Shown here: positions 17,355-27,035 of the stretch, piece after piece
Layout of the letters: each line of letters begins with the position of its first letter
How positions within the stretch are numbered: position 1 is the stretch's first letter
Source of the DNA: Candidatus Omnitrophota bacterium
Lineage (GTDB): Bacteria; Omnitrophota; JACPQZ01
DNA length: 43,325 nt
Direction of reading: 5' to 3'
Assembly (NCBI GenBank): GCA_016190205.1
Contig: JACPQZ010000068.1
Span: 1-43,325 of the forward strand
Notes under the pieces: model-generated
The model's input: the letters and a program-made list of their open reading frames with translations, nothing else
The model's database searches: none
Told to the model about the DNA's origin: nothing
Made by a program: the position numbers and the translations under genes

Positions 17355-20300
17355 GCCATAGTCATCAGCTTAAGAAGATTCTCATTCAACCTTCTTAGCT
17401 CTTCTCTATCGGTAACGAATACGGGCGGGATGTCAAATTGAAAAATCATGGCAAAATCTTTATCTGTAACTTCTGGCGATGGAATATGTTGAGGATATCT
17501 TCCAGTAAGCAGCACATACAAAGCCGACAGTTTTTCTATCTTTCTGCGATAATCCTGTATATGCAAAGCCCTCAGGCTTGCCACCACACCTTCCAACTGC
17601 CTAAAGTCACCTAGCACGCCGCCGACCGACTTAAAAATAAGCGCCTTGGCACCTTCTGGAAGGTCTTCCAGGTAATGATCGTCATCCAATGCAACGTCAA
17701 CAACGAATCCATTTCTGATCCCAGTTTGTAGCATCGCCCGGAGATCATTCATCCGATCTTCCTCTATTAACACGATCCTCTCATTCGCACTTGAAGATAG
17801 CGCGTTGAATACATGCACAAAACTGCCGAACATCATCCGCTGGTTATAGAGATGATTTTCAGGGATGAGGGTCGCAGGAATGAAATGCAAAAAAGGTTTC
17901 TTGTCGACGTGTGTAGCAACCCAATCTTTGGCAAGAGCATGTATCTGAGTCATTTCTTCATGCCATTTTGCAAGACTTGTGCGTTGATTTTGTTGAATCA
18001 GGGGCGGCTCCATCACCATGAGTCCCGGAGAAAATCTTTCGAACCGCGGAGCGTGATGTTGAGCCTCTCTCCGGGAACGAGCCGTATAAAAGCTGTTTCT
18101 ATCCGCAAACTCCAGAATGCCGTCGCCTCTCGTCATAGAAAACAACGCCGCACCGAGCGATCCAGCAAACTCCCTGTCCAGTTTAGATAGGGTTACGGTG
18201 ACACCTGCACGAAGAAGCTCTTCACCAAGTGACTTATTTATTCCATTTAACAACTCCTGTCCAGCCGGTCCTACGGTGTTCCCACCCGAAAGTATAAAGC
18301 GTTTGTCACCTCTCATCCTGTGGATATATCTTACCCATACAGCGATTTTTTCCGCCACTTCACGATAAAGCCTTTTCGCCTCTGCGTAGCCCACTCCCTC
18401 GGCTCTATCCAGCAGCTGACCTAAATCGTAAGCCGTAAAAATTTCTTTTCGTACAATAGTGGGGAGACCAAAAATCCGCGCGAGCTCCATCATCCCTTCC
18501 ACACCGACGTACGAAGCAATACCACCCTTGACCCCGCAACCTTCATCAAAAGGGGCATCCTCCCGTATATTTATCACAAATGCGCCGCCCTGCTCTATTC
18601 TGCCCATGTCGACGGCGCCGTTTTCCAGACGAGCGCTACCCACTCCCGTGCCCAGCGTCAACAGAACCCCGTTCCCTTCACCTTCCGCTGCCAATGTCGC
18701 AATTCCAAAAGCGCTGCCATCGTTCAAAAAAGCCGCCTGATTCGTTCCGTATTCTTGGCTCAATTCATCGCTCAAACGATTCAAAGCGGCATAATCCATT
18801 GCCACATCACCCTTACCAGATTCCTTCCAAACAAATTCGTAATTAACCATCCATACGACTCTTTTGCGTGCTACATCCACCACTCCCGGAAATGCGATGC
18901 CTATGCCCGAGACGGTACGATCCTGGGCCGTCTCTCTTACCATCGACTTGATAAGTTCTGCGAGCTGCGCACCGCCGGCGGTCACGGTATCCCTGACCAG
19001 TATCCTTTCCATGTGCCCGTCTGCAACCAAAACGCATTTGACTTTGTTTGCTCCAACATCCACCCCAATGTAGTTCCCCTCCCTCTCCCCCCATGCTGGC
19101 GGCCGGAACAAATGAGTTCTGGGCATAACTTCGAAAATCTCTTCTTCTTCTCTTACCGACAGCGGCAATATCTCTATCTTGGCACCCAGGTTTGAAAAAT
19201 AGTCGATCCGCTTAAAATGATCCCTGAGATAACCGCTTAACTGGTAGTACAAAACCTCGCTCATCTTCTTCGATGTCGATCCTATATATATTCTCTTGGC
19301 TCCAAACTCTATTGCGTAATTATAAATCATGGATCCAGCATACCTTAAGAGAACTGACCGAAGCGGTCCTTCGAACAAGTCTTTTGAGAGCGGTATGTTG
19401 ATCTCTCTAGCCCCGTACGGGCCACCTTCAACAGTGGCAACTAGTTTGTGGACCTGCGGGAACCTTTTGGCCGCCTGCTCGAACACGTGAGACCAATCAT
19501 TAATATCGCCGCTCGCGACGGCGCGTTGAAGCGGTATTTCAAGAGAAGTTTCATTCTTTAAAGATAGTATGGAGGGTACCCAGCGCTCACGCTTCCTAAC
19601 AATATAATTTCCAATAAACAAATTATTCACACCCGTCATATAACGAAAGGTGTTGATGGCTTCCTCGGGATTCTCAACCAGCGGCTCCTGTTTATTGAAC
19701 GAGGTATTGACAACCGCAGGAACGCCCGTCAACTCACCAATTCTATTGAGTAGTTTCCAATACCTGGGGTGGGTCCTCCTATTGACCGTTTGCGGCCTTG
19801 CCAACCTTTTTCCATACTGGTGTACACCGGACGCCAGGAGATGCTTCTTATCTTGACGGACATCATAGGCGACGATCATAAACGGCGCCTTGGCGGAGGC
19901 CACAAAATAGTCCTCGGCCGCCTCTTCAATAATGCTTAAAGCAGAAGGTCTCCACGACTGCCTTCCCTTTATGGCATTTGCCGTATTGTTAGCAGTATCA
20001 TCGAGAAGGTTTAGCAAAATGCTTCTCGCGCCGAGTGCTCGCGGTCCCGCCTCGCTCCTACCTTGAAACCAAGCGATAGGCTCGTTGCGCGCAATACACT
20101 GCGCTGCTTCCTCAACCAATCGCTCCTCATCCATCCTCGCGTAATCTCTACCTGCAACTAGACCCAAAGCCGACAGCGCATCCCTTATTTGCCGATCCGT
20201 ATACCCTGGTCCATAAGAGACGTGGTCCATTTCAAAAGCGACCGGATGGTGATAGATCTGTTTTGCAACAGTGAGCGCAGCTCCCAAAGCCGTCCCCGCG

Positions 20301-23005
20301 TCGCTTGCAAGAGGCTGCACAAATAAGTCTTCTCCTTTAACAAGTCCCTCTGAAATCAGTTTCCCGTTCGAGAGAATATTCAGAGCAATTCCTCCTCCCA
20401 AAGTCACTTTTTTAAGACCTCGTGTTCTGGGATGCGCCTGGAGGTAATACCTGACGATATCGGCGACGATCCGATCGGTCGCTTCCTGCAAAACAAAGGC
20501 CAGGTTTGCCAGGGGCCTGTCACCCACATGGATCGGATCTACATCTTGGCTGCTCTTTTCCGAAGGCAGTACCAAAGCGCTGACTCTATCCACAAACGAT
20601 TGTGACACTCGCACCTTTCCGCGGGCCATCTTCCCGTAATAAAGGTAATGCGGGTTCGCACTGAGTTGTCCCGTAGCATAGTCAAAACGCACATAATCGT
20701 TGAATAGCGCCCTTAACTTTCTCACGCGCCCCCGCTCGGTCTCATCACGGGGTTCGCCGTAAGGCGCAAACCCCATGACCTCTCCCTCTGCAAAGGTCGG
20801 TCTGAAACCGAGATATTCCGTCATGGCGGCCCACACCCAGCCCAGCGAGTTTGGAAGTTCATAGCGCGCTACTTCCTCCATGTCGCCATCATTGCCTACC
20901 CAAATGGACCCCGTTTCCGTATCACCGTATCCGTCCAGAGACACCACCAGCGTGGGGTCTTTGAAACCAGATGGATAATAGGCCGACGCGGCGTGAGCCA
21001 GATGGTGCCTCACGAATGAAACGCGCGGGGTGTAGGCCGTCCCATAGTATTCACGCAACCCTTTCAAAAAGTCCTCAAGGCTTGATACGCTGAACCTTGC
21101 CTTATTTTTCTCCGGTACGTTCCTACGCACGATATTCCCCGCCGGCGCGTTCTGTGCACCGATGTATCGCTGATCCATCTGTGCAAAAAACTCATCATTG
21201 GGCGCCGTAGAGTGTGGTGTATCAACATAGATATTGTAATTCCAGCCAATGGCTATGTGGCTGATATCGTCTAAGGTAATGCGTTCGTCTTTCAGCATCC
21301 TGTGAATTGCATTCACTGGAAAACGCGAGGTGTCGTGTTTGGTGCGCGATATCCTTTCTTCCTCCAATATGGAGACCACCCGTCCGTCTCTCACCAACAC
21401 GGCTGTTGAATCATGCCACGAACCCGAGATTCCGAGGATATACCCAGCCGTGGGTTGAGAAATATAATCGCCGTGGTATAACTTGATGCTCACACCCTTG
21501 TAGTACGTGCGATCCATAAGCCCCATGTGTTCAATGGGGACAATCTCCTTCTTATGAAAGCGCAGCAGGCTATCACTGTAATATACATCTACGATCCGGT
21601 CCTTCGTGATATCCAGTCGTATGACACCGGGCAAGCCAGCCAGATACCGCTGCACATCCTCCTCGGAATATACTTCTGCTCCGTTACAAAAATCGACGAC
21701 GGCATCTATGACTGCGGCAGGCATGTCGATGCCGTCTTCCCTCAGCATCTCCATCAAGAAACGCCGCTCATCCGCAAGGCGATTCGACACCCCGCTTATC
21801 TCGTTCAGCCCCGCTTCTATCCCCCTTCCGGGTTCTAATAACCATGTCCTCAAGACTACGGAGTCGACGCCCGCATTTAAAACCATAGGCAATGAGCCAC
21901 TGTTCATGCCGCCGTCTATTTCGATGGCCACATTCCGGATCCCGTTCTCGTAGAACATTTTCTTGAGCCCTGCCACCCGTTCGAACGTGCCCGGAATAAA
22001 CGTCCTGCCACTCCCACCGGGGGTTACGGCCATTAATACGATCTTGTTCATTTGATCGCCGAGCATGCCAAACACGCCGTTCAGCACAGACAAAGGCGTG
22101 TCCGGATTCAACACCAACCCTGCTTCGTAGCCTGATTTCTTGATATATCCGATCAGCGCCGCGAGAGACCCGGGGTCCGCGAAAGACTCGTAATGAACTG
22201 AAACGCTGTTCTGGCCCTCCTTAAGGCCCGCCGTTTTTATCCTGTCGATAAGCGAGGCATCGGGCTCCACGCACATCAGATGAACGTCTATAGGAAGGTT
22301 GACATCGGCTGTTCGGCTAATCTGGCTTGCGCAGTCGAAAGGAAGGGAGCCCGGCGTGAGCACGCCGTCCAGATGGTCTATGTGGACAGCGCCGACGCCC
22401 GCTTTTTGCGCACGTCTGACCTCCTCGATTAGGCCAGAATCAGCCGCCCCCATTAATGAGAATGACACCCGCGTCCGGGAACCCGCGAATTCTTCAGATC
22501 CATCAGCCGCCTGGTCATCGGATAACGGATCGACACGGTACCTATAGGCCTCTTCACCGGACCATCCCACGCCATCGCCCATGAGAGATGCAGCACGATC
22601 CATCGCGGCAACGCGCGCCTCAAAACGCGCGCCATACCGCCGAAATGGAATCACAACCCCGTTCTCCTCCACGGAGATGTAGTTTAAATCGAACTCGTAA
22701 CCATTGTGGGGTTGTAACAGGTCCCGAAAACGGCTGAGCAGAGCTTCGCGCGTTCCGTGCTTCATGAGAAAGTGCGAGGCTATTGAAAATACGGCGGCCA
22801 TAAACTGGGCATCCGCCAGGCTGGATCTTTTTATCTCAACATGGTCTTCGGTTGGCTGGAACTGCTGGAAGATGGATGGAGAGGCTAAAGCAGAGGCTTT
22901 GATGAAGATGCTGTTACCGGCGTCGGCCGGCTGGGCCACGATCTGGCAGGCGATGACTACCCACAGTACGCCCTGTGCTGGAATACGCTGCCCTTTTCCA
23001 TTCAT
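17351..23005 (-). CDS. 1884-aa exported fusion: Rpe-like epimerase + NodU/CmcH-type carbamoyltransferase + unknown + ROK-type kinase + unknown C-terminus
   Basis: Rpe: FSLMGAADSGLIEEVRRAQKAGVGAVHIDHLDG...DVHLMC...VTPGGSGRTFIPGTFERV...EIDGGMN; carbamoyltransferase: GISGSWHDSTAVLVRDGRVVSILEEERISRTKHD...HHLAHAASAYYPSGF...EAGPRALGARSIL...NTSFNKQEPLVENPEEAI; ROK: NYIGVDVGANKVKCVLVADG...GIAFPGVVD...LTLGTGVGSA...ILSGGNTVGPAG. Confidence 0.9.
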   Translation of the reverse strand: MNGKGQRIPAQGVLWVVIACQIVAQPADAGNSIFIKASALASPSIFQQFQPTEDHVEIKRSSLADAQFMAAVFSIASHFLMKHGTREALLSRFRDLLQPHNGYEFDLNYISVEENGVVIPFRRYGARFEARVAAMDRAASLMGDGVGWSGEEAYRYRVDPLSDDQAADGSEEFAGSRTRVSFSLMGAADSGLIEEVRRAQKAGVGAVHIDHLDGVLTPGSLPFDCASQISRTADVNLPIDVHLMCVEPDASLIDRIKTAGLKEGQNSVSVHYESFADPGSLAALIGYIKKSGYEAGLVLNPDTPLSVLNGVFGMLGDQMNKIVLMAVTPGGSGRTFIPGTFERVAGLKKMFYENGIRNVAIEIDGGMNSGSLPMVLNAGVDSVVLRTWLLEPGRGIEAGLNEISGVSNRLADERRFLMEMLREDGIDMPAAVIDAVVDFCNGAEVYSEEDVQRYLAGLPGVIRLDITKDRIVDVYYSDSLLRFHKKEIVPIEHMGLMDRTYYKGVSIKLYHGDYISQPTAGYILGISGSWHDSTAVLVRDGRVVSILEEERISRTKHDTSRFPVNAIHRMLKDERITLDDISHIAIGWNYNIYVDTPHSTAPNDEFFAQMDQRYIGAQNAPAGNIVRRNVPEKNKARFSVSSLEDFLKGLREYYGTAYTPRVSFVRHHLAHAASAYYPSGFKDPTLVVSLDGYGDTETGSIWVGNDGDMEEVARYELPNSLGWVWAAMTEYLGFRPTFAEGEVMGFAPYGEPRDETERGRVRKLRALFNDYVRFDYATGQLSANPHYLYYGKMARGKVRVSQSFVDRVSALVLPSEKSSQDVDPIHVGDRPLANLAFVLQEATDRIVADIVRYYLQAHPRTRGLKKVTLGGGIALNILSNGKLISEGLVKGEDLFVQPLASDAGTALGAALTVAKQIYHHPVAFEMDHVSYGPGYTDRQIRDALSALGLVAGRDYARMDEERLVEEAAQCIARNEPIAWFQGRSEAGPRALGARSILLNLLDDTANNTANAIKGRQSWRPSALSIIEEAAEDYFVASAKAPFMIVAYDVRQDKKHLLASGVHQYGKRLARPQTVNRRTHPRYWKLLNRIGELTGVPAVVNTSFNKQEPLVENPEEAINTFRYMTGVNNLFIGNYIVRKRERWVPSILSLKNETSLEIPLQRAVASGDINDWSHVFEQAAKRFPQVHKLVATVEGGPYGAREINIPLSKDLFEGPLRSVLLRYAGSMIYNYAIEFGAKRIYIGSTSKKMSEVLYYQLSGYLRDHFKRIDYFSNLGAKIEILPLSVREEEEIFEVMPRTHLFRPPAWGEREGNYIGVDVGANKVKCVLVADGHMERILVRDTVTAGGAQLAELIKSMVRETAQDRTVSGIGIAFPGVVDVARKRVVWMVNYEFVWKESGKGDVAMDYAALNRLSDELSQEYGTNQAAFLNDGSAFGIATLAAEGEGNGVLLTLGTGVGSARLENGAVDMGRIEQGGAFVINIREDAPFDEGCGVKGGIASYVGVEGMMELARIFGLPTIVRKEIFTAYDLGQLLDRAEGVGYAEAKRLYREVAEKIAVWVRYIHRMRGDKRFILSGGNTVGPAGQELLNGINKSLGEELLRAGVTVTLSKLDREFAGSLGAALFSMTRGDGILEFADRNSFYTARSRREAQHHAPRFERFSPGLMVMEPPLIQQNQRTSLAKWHEEMTQIHALAKDWVATHVDKKPFLHFIPATLIPENHLYNQRMMFGSFVHVFNALSSSANERIVLIEEDRMNDLRAMLQTGIRNGFVVDVALDDDHYLEDLPEGAKALIFKSVGGVLGDFRQLEGVVASLRALHIQDYRRKIEKLSALYVLLTGRYPQHIPSPEVTDKDFAMIFQFDIPPVFVTDREELRRLNENLLKLMTMA

Positions 23006-23026
23006 ACTATTTTTCGCAGCCTGTTA

Positions 23027-23926
23027 TTATTTCGTTAATAAATGCCGAAGTGCCTCTTCTAAATCGGGATGCTGAAACCGGTAGGCGGTCTCCTCGAGCC
23101 GTGCGGGTTTAACCCGCGTGCTCGCGAGCAGGATCTCATCGGCGAATTCCCCCAACAAGAGGCGCAGCATGAAGGCTGGGGCAGGAAGAAGGGCGGGTCT
23201 AAAAAGTACCCGCCCGAGGACTCTCGAAAACTCTTTGTTCATCACGGGCTGGGGAGATACGGCATTTAAAGGACCTTGGATGGATCCGGTTTTGATGGCA
23301 TGAAGCATAACGCCGACCAAGTCTTCCAGGGTTATCCAGCTCATGTACTGCCGCCCGCTTCCCAGGGGCCCGCCCAGGCCCAGCCGGAAAGGGGGAACCA
23401 GTTTCGCAAGGGCCCCGCCCTGGGGGGTAAGCACAAGCCCGATGCGCAGAAGCACCACCCGAATCCCCTTGTGCCGGGCCTGCTCGGTCGCGGCCTCCCA
23501 TTCCTGGCAGGTCTCGGCCAAATAGCCCCGCCCCACGGCACTGCGCTCGGTGAGAATATCTGCCCCCCTGTTTCCATAAAACCCTATGGCGGAGGCGGAG
23601 ACCCATACGCTTGGAGGCCGGTTGAGCCGCCCCAGGGCGCGGGCGATGAGGCGCGTTCCCCGCACCCGGCTGTCCCGTATGAGATCTTTCTTAGCCTGGG
23701 TCCATTTGCCCGTCGCGATATTTTCCCCCGCCAGGTGCACCACGGCATCCAGGCCTTCAAGCTCCGCGCGGTCAATGGACTCTCCTTTAGGGTTCCAGAA
23801 AATCTCTCCCGCCCCGGGTTGGGGCTCATGCCGGACGAGCCGGACCGCCTCATGCCCTTCGCCCTCAAGGCGGCGGACGAGCGCCGAGCCCACGAGACCC
23901 GACGTGCCGGAAACAAGGATCCTCAT
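23027..23926 (-). CDS. TIGR01777-family NAD-dependent epimerase (YfcH-like)
   Basis: MRILVSGTSGLVGSALVRRLEGEGHEAVRLVR; DAVVHLAGENIATGKWT; SASAIGFYGNRG. Confidence 0.9.
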   Translation of the reverse strand: MRILVSGTSGLVGSALVRRLEGEGHEAVRLVRHEPQPGAGEIFWNPKGESIDRAELEGLDAVVHLAGENIATGKWTQAKKDLIRDSRVRGTRLIARALGRLNRPPSVWVSASAIGFYGNRGADILTERSAVGRGYLAETCQEWEAATEQARHKGIRVVLLRIGLVLTPQGGALAKLVPPFRLGLGGPLGSGRQYMSWITLEDLVGVMLHAIKTGSIQGPLNAVSPQPVMNKEFSRVLGRVLFRPALLPAPAFMLRLLLGEFADEILLASTRVKPARLEETAYRFQHPDLEEALRHLLTK

Positions 23927-24513
23927 CGCACGAATCCCTTGTTCATTTTCTCGATGTGCAAATAATAAAGGGGGCGCCCCTCGGCGAGATAGCGTGCCTC
24001 ATAGTGCGTTTTCTCTCTCCCTTCACTCAAATGACCGCTCCCGCCTTCCAAAACACGGGACCACAGCCTGGGCTCTTTTAATGCCAGGTCCCGGGTCCCG
24101 GTGTAATAGTCCTCAAAATCGGTGACAAAGTGGATCCAACCCTCCTTCGCCAGCCGGTCGTGGAGCAGTTTAAGGAAATCCTCGGTGATGAGGCGCCGCT
24201 TGCGGTGGCGCCTTTTGGGCCAGGGGTCCGGGAAGTAGATATGAAAGCGCGCTACGGAGCTTGTCGGGATCTCATACGAGACGATTTCGCGCGCATCGCC
24301 TTTCACGATCTGAAGGTTTTCATGAGACCTGCGCCCGCCCCTATCCTGCGCGAGGCGGACCCACTTTGACGCGCGCTCAATCCCCACGAACTGAACGCCG
24401 GGATTTGCCCCGGCGCGGTCAATCAGAAACCGGCCTTTGCCGCAGCCGATCTCGACTTCAAGCGGCCGGGAGCTGTCCAGTACCAAGGTCTTTGAGAAAT
24501 TTGTCCAAGGCAT
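23923..24513 (-). CDS. trmB: tRNA (guanine-N7)-methyltransferase
   Basis: LEVEIGCGKGRFLIDRA; FHIYFPDPWPKRRHRKRRLI; FVTDFEDYY. Confidence 0.92.
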   Translation of the reverse strand: MPWTNFSKTLVLDSSRPLEVEIGCGKGRFLIDRAGANPGVQFVGIERASKWVRLAQDRGGRRSHENLQIVKGDAREIVSYEIPTSSVARFHIYFPDPWPKRRHRKRRLITEDFLKLLHDRLAKEGWIHFVTDFEDYYTGTRDLALKEPRLWSRVLEGGSGHLSEGREKTHYEARYLAEGRPLYYLHIEKMNKGFVR

Positions 24514-25246
24514 TTTGAAACGGCTCGGGTTGTTCGAGATTGATCAGATGTCCGGCCTCTTGAATGACTTGAAGCCGGGAATGGGGTATCCCCTTCTGCA
24601 TCAAATACGCCTCATCCAGAGAGATGACCTCGTCTTCATCGCCGGCTACGATGAGCGTAGGGCACATAATTCGAGGAAGAAGATCGGTGGAATCACGGCG
24701 CTCCGCCATCGCGATCAGCGAATCAGCCACTCCAAACTTTTCGTTATTCAGGATGAGTCTGCTTAATGCGCCGGCAAGCCTCTGGTTCTTCGCCCGCGTG
24801 CTATTCCCCAGGAGTTTTGGCATCATGACATCCGGCAGGAAGGCGAGGCCCTCTTTCCGGATTCTCTTTGCCATTTCCAATCGCCCCTTACGGGCCCCGG
24901 CAGCGTCAGTGGATGCGCGCGTCGAGAAAAGCCCCAGGGCCCGCACGCGCTCGGGGAATTGGCGGTAAAACTCGAAAGCTACATATCCCCCCATGGAAAT
25001 CCCCGCCAGGATCACGGGTTCGCGGATCCAGAGGGCGTCCAATAGATCCCGGACGCCGCGGGCCATGTCGGCCATGGACGGCCTTTCTTGCCGCGGCGAG
25101 CGACCGAACCCCGCAAGGTCCGGGGCAATGACCCGGTGTGTCCGCGAAAAGACTTGGATCTCTCCCTTCCACATGGCGCTGGATAAGGGGTAGGCATGCA
25201 GAAAAACGAGGGGGGGCCCTTCTCCGGCCGCTTCATAAGCGAGCAT
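24458..25246 (-). CDS. Alpha/beta hydrolase
   Basis: PLVFLHAYPLSSAMW; VILAGISMGGYVAFEFYRQ; LIVAGDEDEVI; VIQEAGHLINLEQPE. Confidence 0.9.
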   Translation of the reverse strand: MLAYEAAGEGPPLVFLHAYPLSSAMWKGEIQVFSRTHRVIAPDLAGFGRSPRQERPSMADMARGVRDLLDALWIREPVILAGISMGGYVAFEFYRQFPERVRALGLFSTRASTDAAGARKGRLEMAKRIRKEGLAFLPDVMMPKLLGNSTRAKNQRLAGALSRLILNNEKFGVADSLIAMAERRDSTDLLPRIMCPTLIVAGDEDEVISLDEAYLMQKGIPHSRLQVIQEAGHLINLEQPEPFQNALDKFLKDLGTGQLPAA

Positions 25247-25820
25247 AGTAATCCGGCTCGTTTCCAGGCTTCCATTTGATGTTACAGCCCACGCTCGGCC
25301 GCTGTTCGCGGCTCACCGGCTTATCTGAAAGCGCTGCCTCGATCGCCGCGCGCAGGTCTTTTCCCGTCACGGGCATTCCGCTCCCCGGGCGGCTGTCATC
25401 CATTTGCCCGCGGTAGACCAGCTTACGCCCCCGGTCGAACAAAAAGAAATCAGGGGTACACGCCGCGGTATAAGCCTTGGCCACCTCCTGGGATTCGTCA
25501 TAGCACATGGGAAAGGTAAACTTAAGATTCAGGGCCATTTTCTTAAGTTTAGCCGGGGCGTCGTCGGGATAGTGCTCGGCGTCATTGGAGCTTATGGCCA
25601 TGATCCCGAGGTCCTTATCCCGATAATCCTGACCCAGACGGGCAAGCCCTTCGCGCACGTGCACCACATACGGGCAGTGACAGCAGATGAACATCACGAG
25701 AAGGGCCTTTTTCTTTTCGAACGTTGCCAACGTGACAGGTTCTCCCGTCACAAGCGATAGGAGGGAAAAATCCGGGGCCCGCGTTCCCAGGGCAAGCATC
25801 GTGGAAGGGGTTAGCGCCAT
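25233..25820 (-). CDS. Thioredoxin/AhpC-TSA-like family protein
   Basis: APDFSLLSLVTGEPVTLATFEKKKALLVMFICCHCPYVVHVREGLARLGQDY. Confidence 0.85.
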   Translation of the reverse strand: MALTPSTMLALGTRAPDFSLLSLVTGEPVTLATFEKKKALLVMFICCHCPYVVHVREGLARLGQDYRDKDLGIMAISSNDAEHYPDDAPAKLKKMALNLKFTFPMCYDESQEVAKAYTAACTPDFFLFDRGRKLVYRGQMDDSRPGSGMPVTGKDLRAAIEAALSDKPVSREQRPSVGCNIKWKPGNEPDYYARL

Positions 25821-25821
25821 G

Positions 25822-26433
25822 TCAGTATTTCACCGAGCACCCATATGGCTGGGTGGACGGTGTCTCCGGTTCCTGCCCCTGAAGAGCCCTATCCAGGGCG
25901 GCGGACACATAATTGGTGGATGCCGGGATGTCGGCGGGATCGGCCGTGGGCGTATCGTCAATGGCCCCCTGATAGATCACAACCCCCTCTGGATTTACGA
26001 TGAACATGTGCGGTGTGGCCGTTGCGCCATAACTTTTGCCCACCTCCCCTGTCGTGTCCAAGAGCAAGGCACTGGGCTTCGCCCCCTTCTCGGCTATGAG
26101 CTCGTTCCAGCGCTCGGGTAAATAGTGCCCCTGCTTTCCCGGCGCCGACGTAGACACGGAAAACCAGACGACGCCCTGGGCCGCGTATTTTTCCTGTAGA
26201 GACTGCATGTTGCCGCTCGAATAGTGCTTACGCACAAAGGGGCAGTCGTAGTTCGTCCATTCCAGAACCACAAAACTCCCTTTGTGATTTGACAGTTGGT
26301 GCTGTGTGCCGCGGGTATCGGTCAATGTAAAATCGGGCGCCGCGTCCCCGGGCGAGACCGCCGCCCAGAGGGGTGAGACCCCGGCGGTGAGAGCCACGGT
26401 TAAAACAAAACTCAAAAGTAGATTCCTTGTCAT
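25822..26433 (-). CDS. Exported thioredoxin-like/redoxin protein
   Basis: Signal peptide; DAAPDFTLTDTRGTQHQLSNHKGSFVVLEWTNYDCPFVRKHY. Confidence 0.85.
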   Translation of the reverse strand: MTRNLLLSFVLTVALTAGVSPLWAAVSPGDAAPDFTLTDTRGTQHQLSNHKGSFVVLEWTNYDCPFVRKHYSSGNMQSLQEKYAAQGVVWFSVSTSAPGKQGHYLPERWNELIAEKGAKPSALLLDTTGEVGKSYGATATPHMFIVNPEGVVIYQGAIDDTPTADPADIPASTNYVSAALDRALQGQEPETPSTQPYGCSVKY

Positions 26434-27035
26434 GGTGCGGGTTCACTCCTCCTTGTCTGTTCAAATAGCTTCCTTACTTTTTCGTCCATCACAGGCGGGC
26501 CGACACTTACAGGAACCTCAAGCACAAGCTCCGCCTTCCCCGGGATGCACTCCTCTTTACAGGCCAGCCACTCGGCGCGGGCCTTGAGTCTGACAAGAGA
26601 CTCCTCATCAGACAAGATCCCCTCCTGAGGATGGATCTGGGTCAAGAGCATGACCTTTCCCTTGTAGCCGTAGCTCGTCAAGTCCCCGGTCCGGATGACC
26701 TGGTGTTTCGGCCAGAGTACCGGTCCTGCCTCAAAACCTTCTGGTAAATCCCAGATGAGCCGGGTGGCCATGCCCGAAACTCCCGGATCCTTCCAGTAGA
26801 TATGCCAACCGTCGTCCACCTTGAGCTTGAGTCCCACCCAGAAGGGGTGTCCAGCCTGCGCGGTCTTCACCTCCGACACAAGCTCGGCCTCAACATGGGC
26901 GTCTTTAATCACCCCTGCGCGAGACATGGGAATGAGTAACCAGATACCAGAGACCAGTAACCAGAAGATACCAGATACCAGAGACCAGGAGGCTCTCTTA
27001 ACGCCGGCGACGTGCGCTGTGGGTGGCAAAACCAT
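26430..27035 (-). CDS. Stand-alone DsbD N-terminal-domain-like protein; signal peptide partly encoded by heptamer repeat
   Basis: DGWHIYWKDPGVSGMATRLIWDLPEGFEAGPVLWPKHQVI...LACKEECIPGKAEL; proposed start MVLPPTAHVAGVKRASWSLVSGIFWLLVSGIWLLIPMSRAG. Confidence 0.7.
   Translation of the reverse strand: MVLPPTAHVAGVKRASWSLVSGIFWLLVSGIWLLIPMSRAGVIKDAHVEAELVSEVKTAQAGHPFWVGLKLKVDDGWHIYWKDPGVSGMATRLIWDLPEGFEAGPVLWPKHQVIRTGDLTSYGYKGKVMLLTQIHPQEGILSDEESLVRLKARAEWLACKEECIPGKAELVLEVPVSVGPPVMDEKVRKLFEQTRRSEPAP
26937..26990. repeat. CCAGATA/CTGGTAT heptamer repeat
   Basis: taaccagataccagagaccagtaaccagaagataccagataccagagaccagga. Confidence 0.9.
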
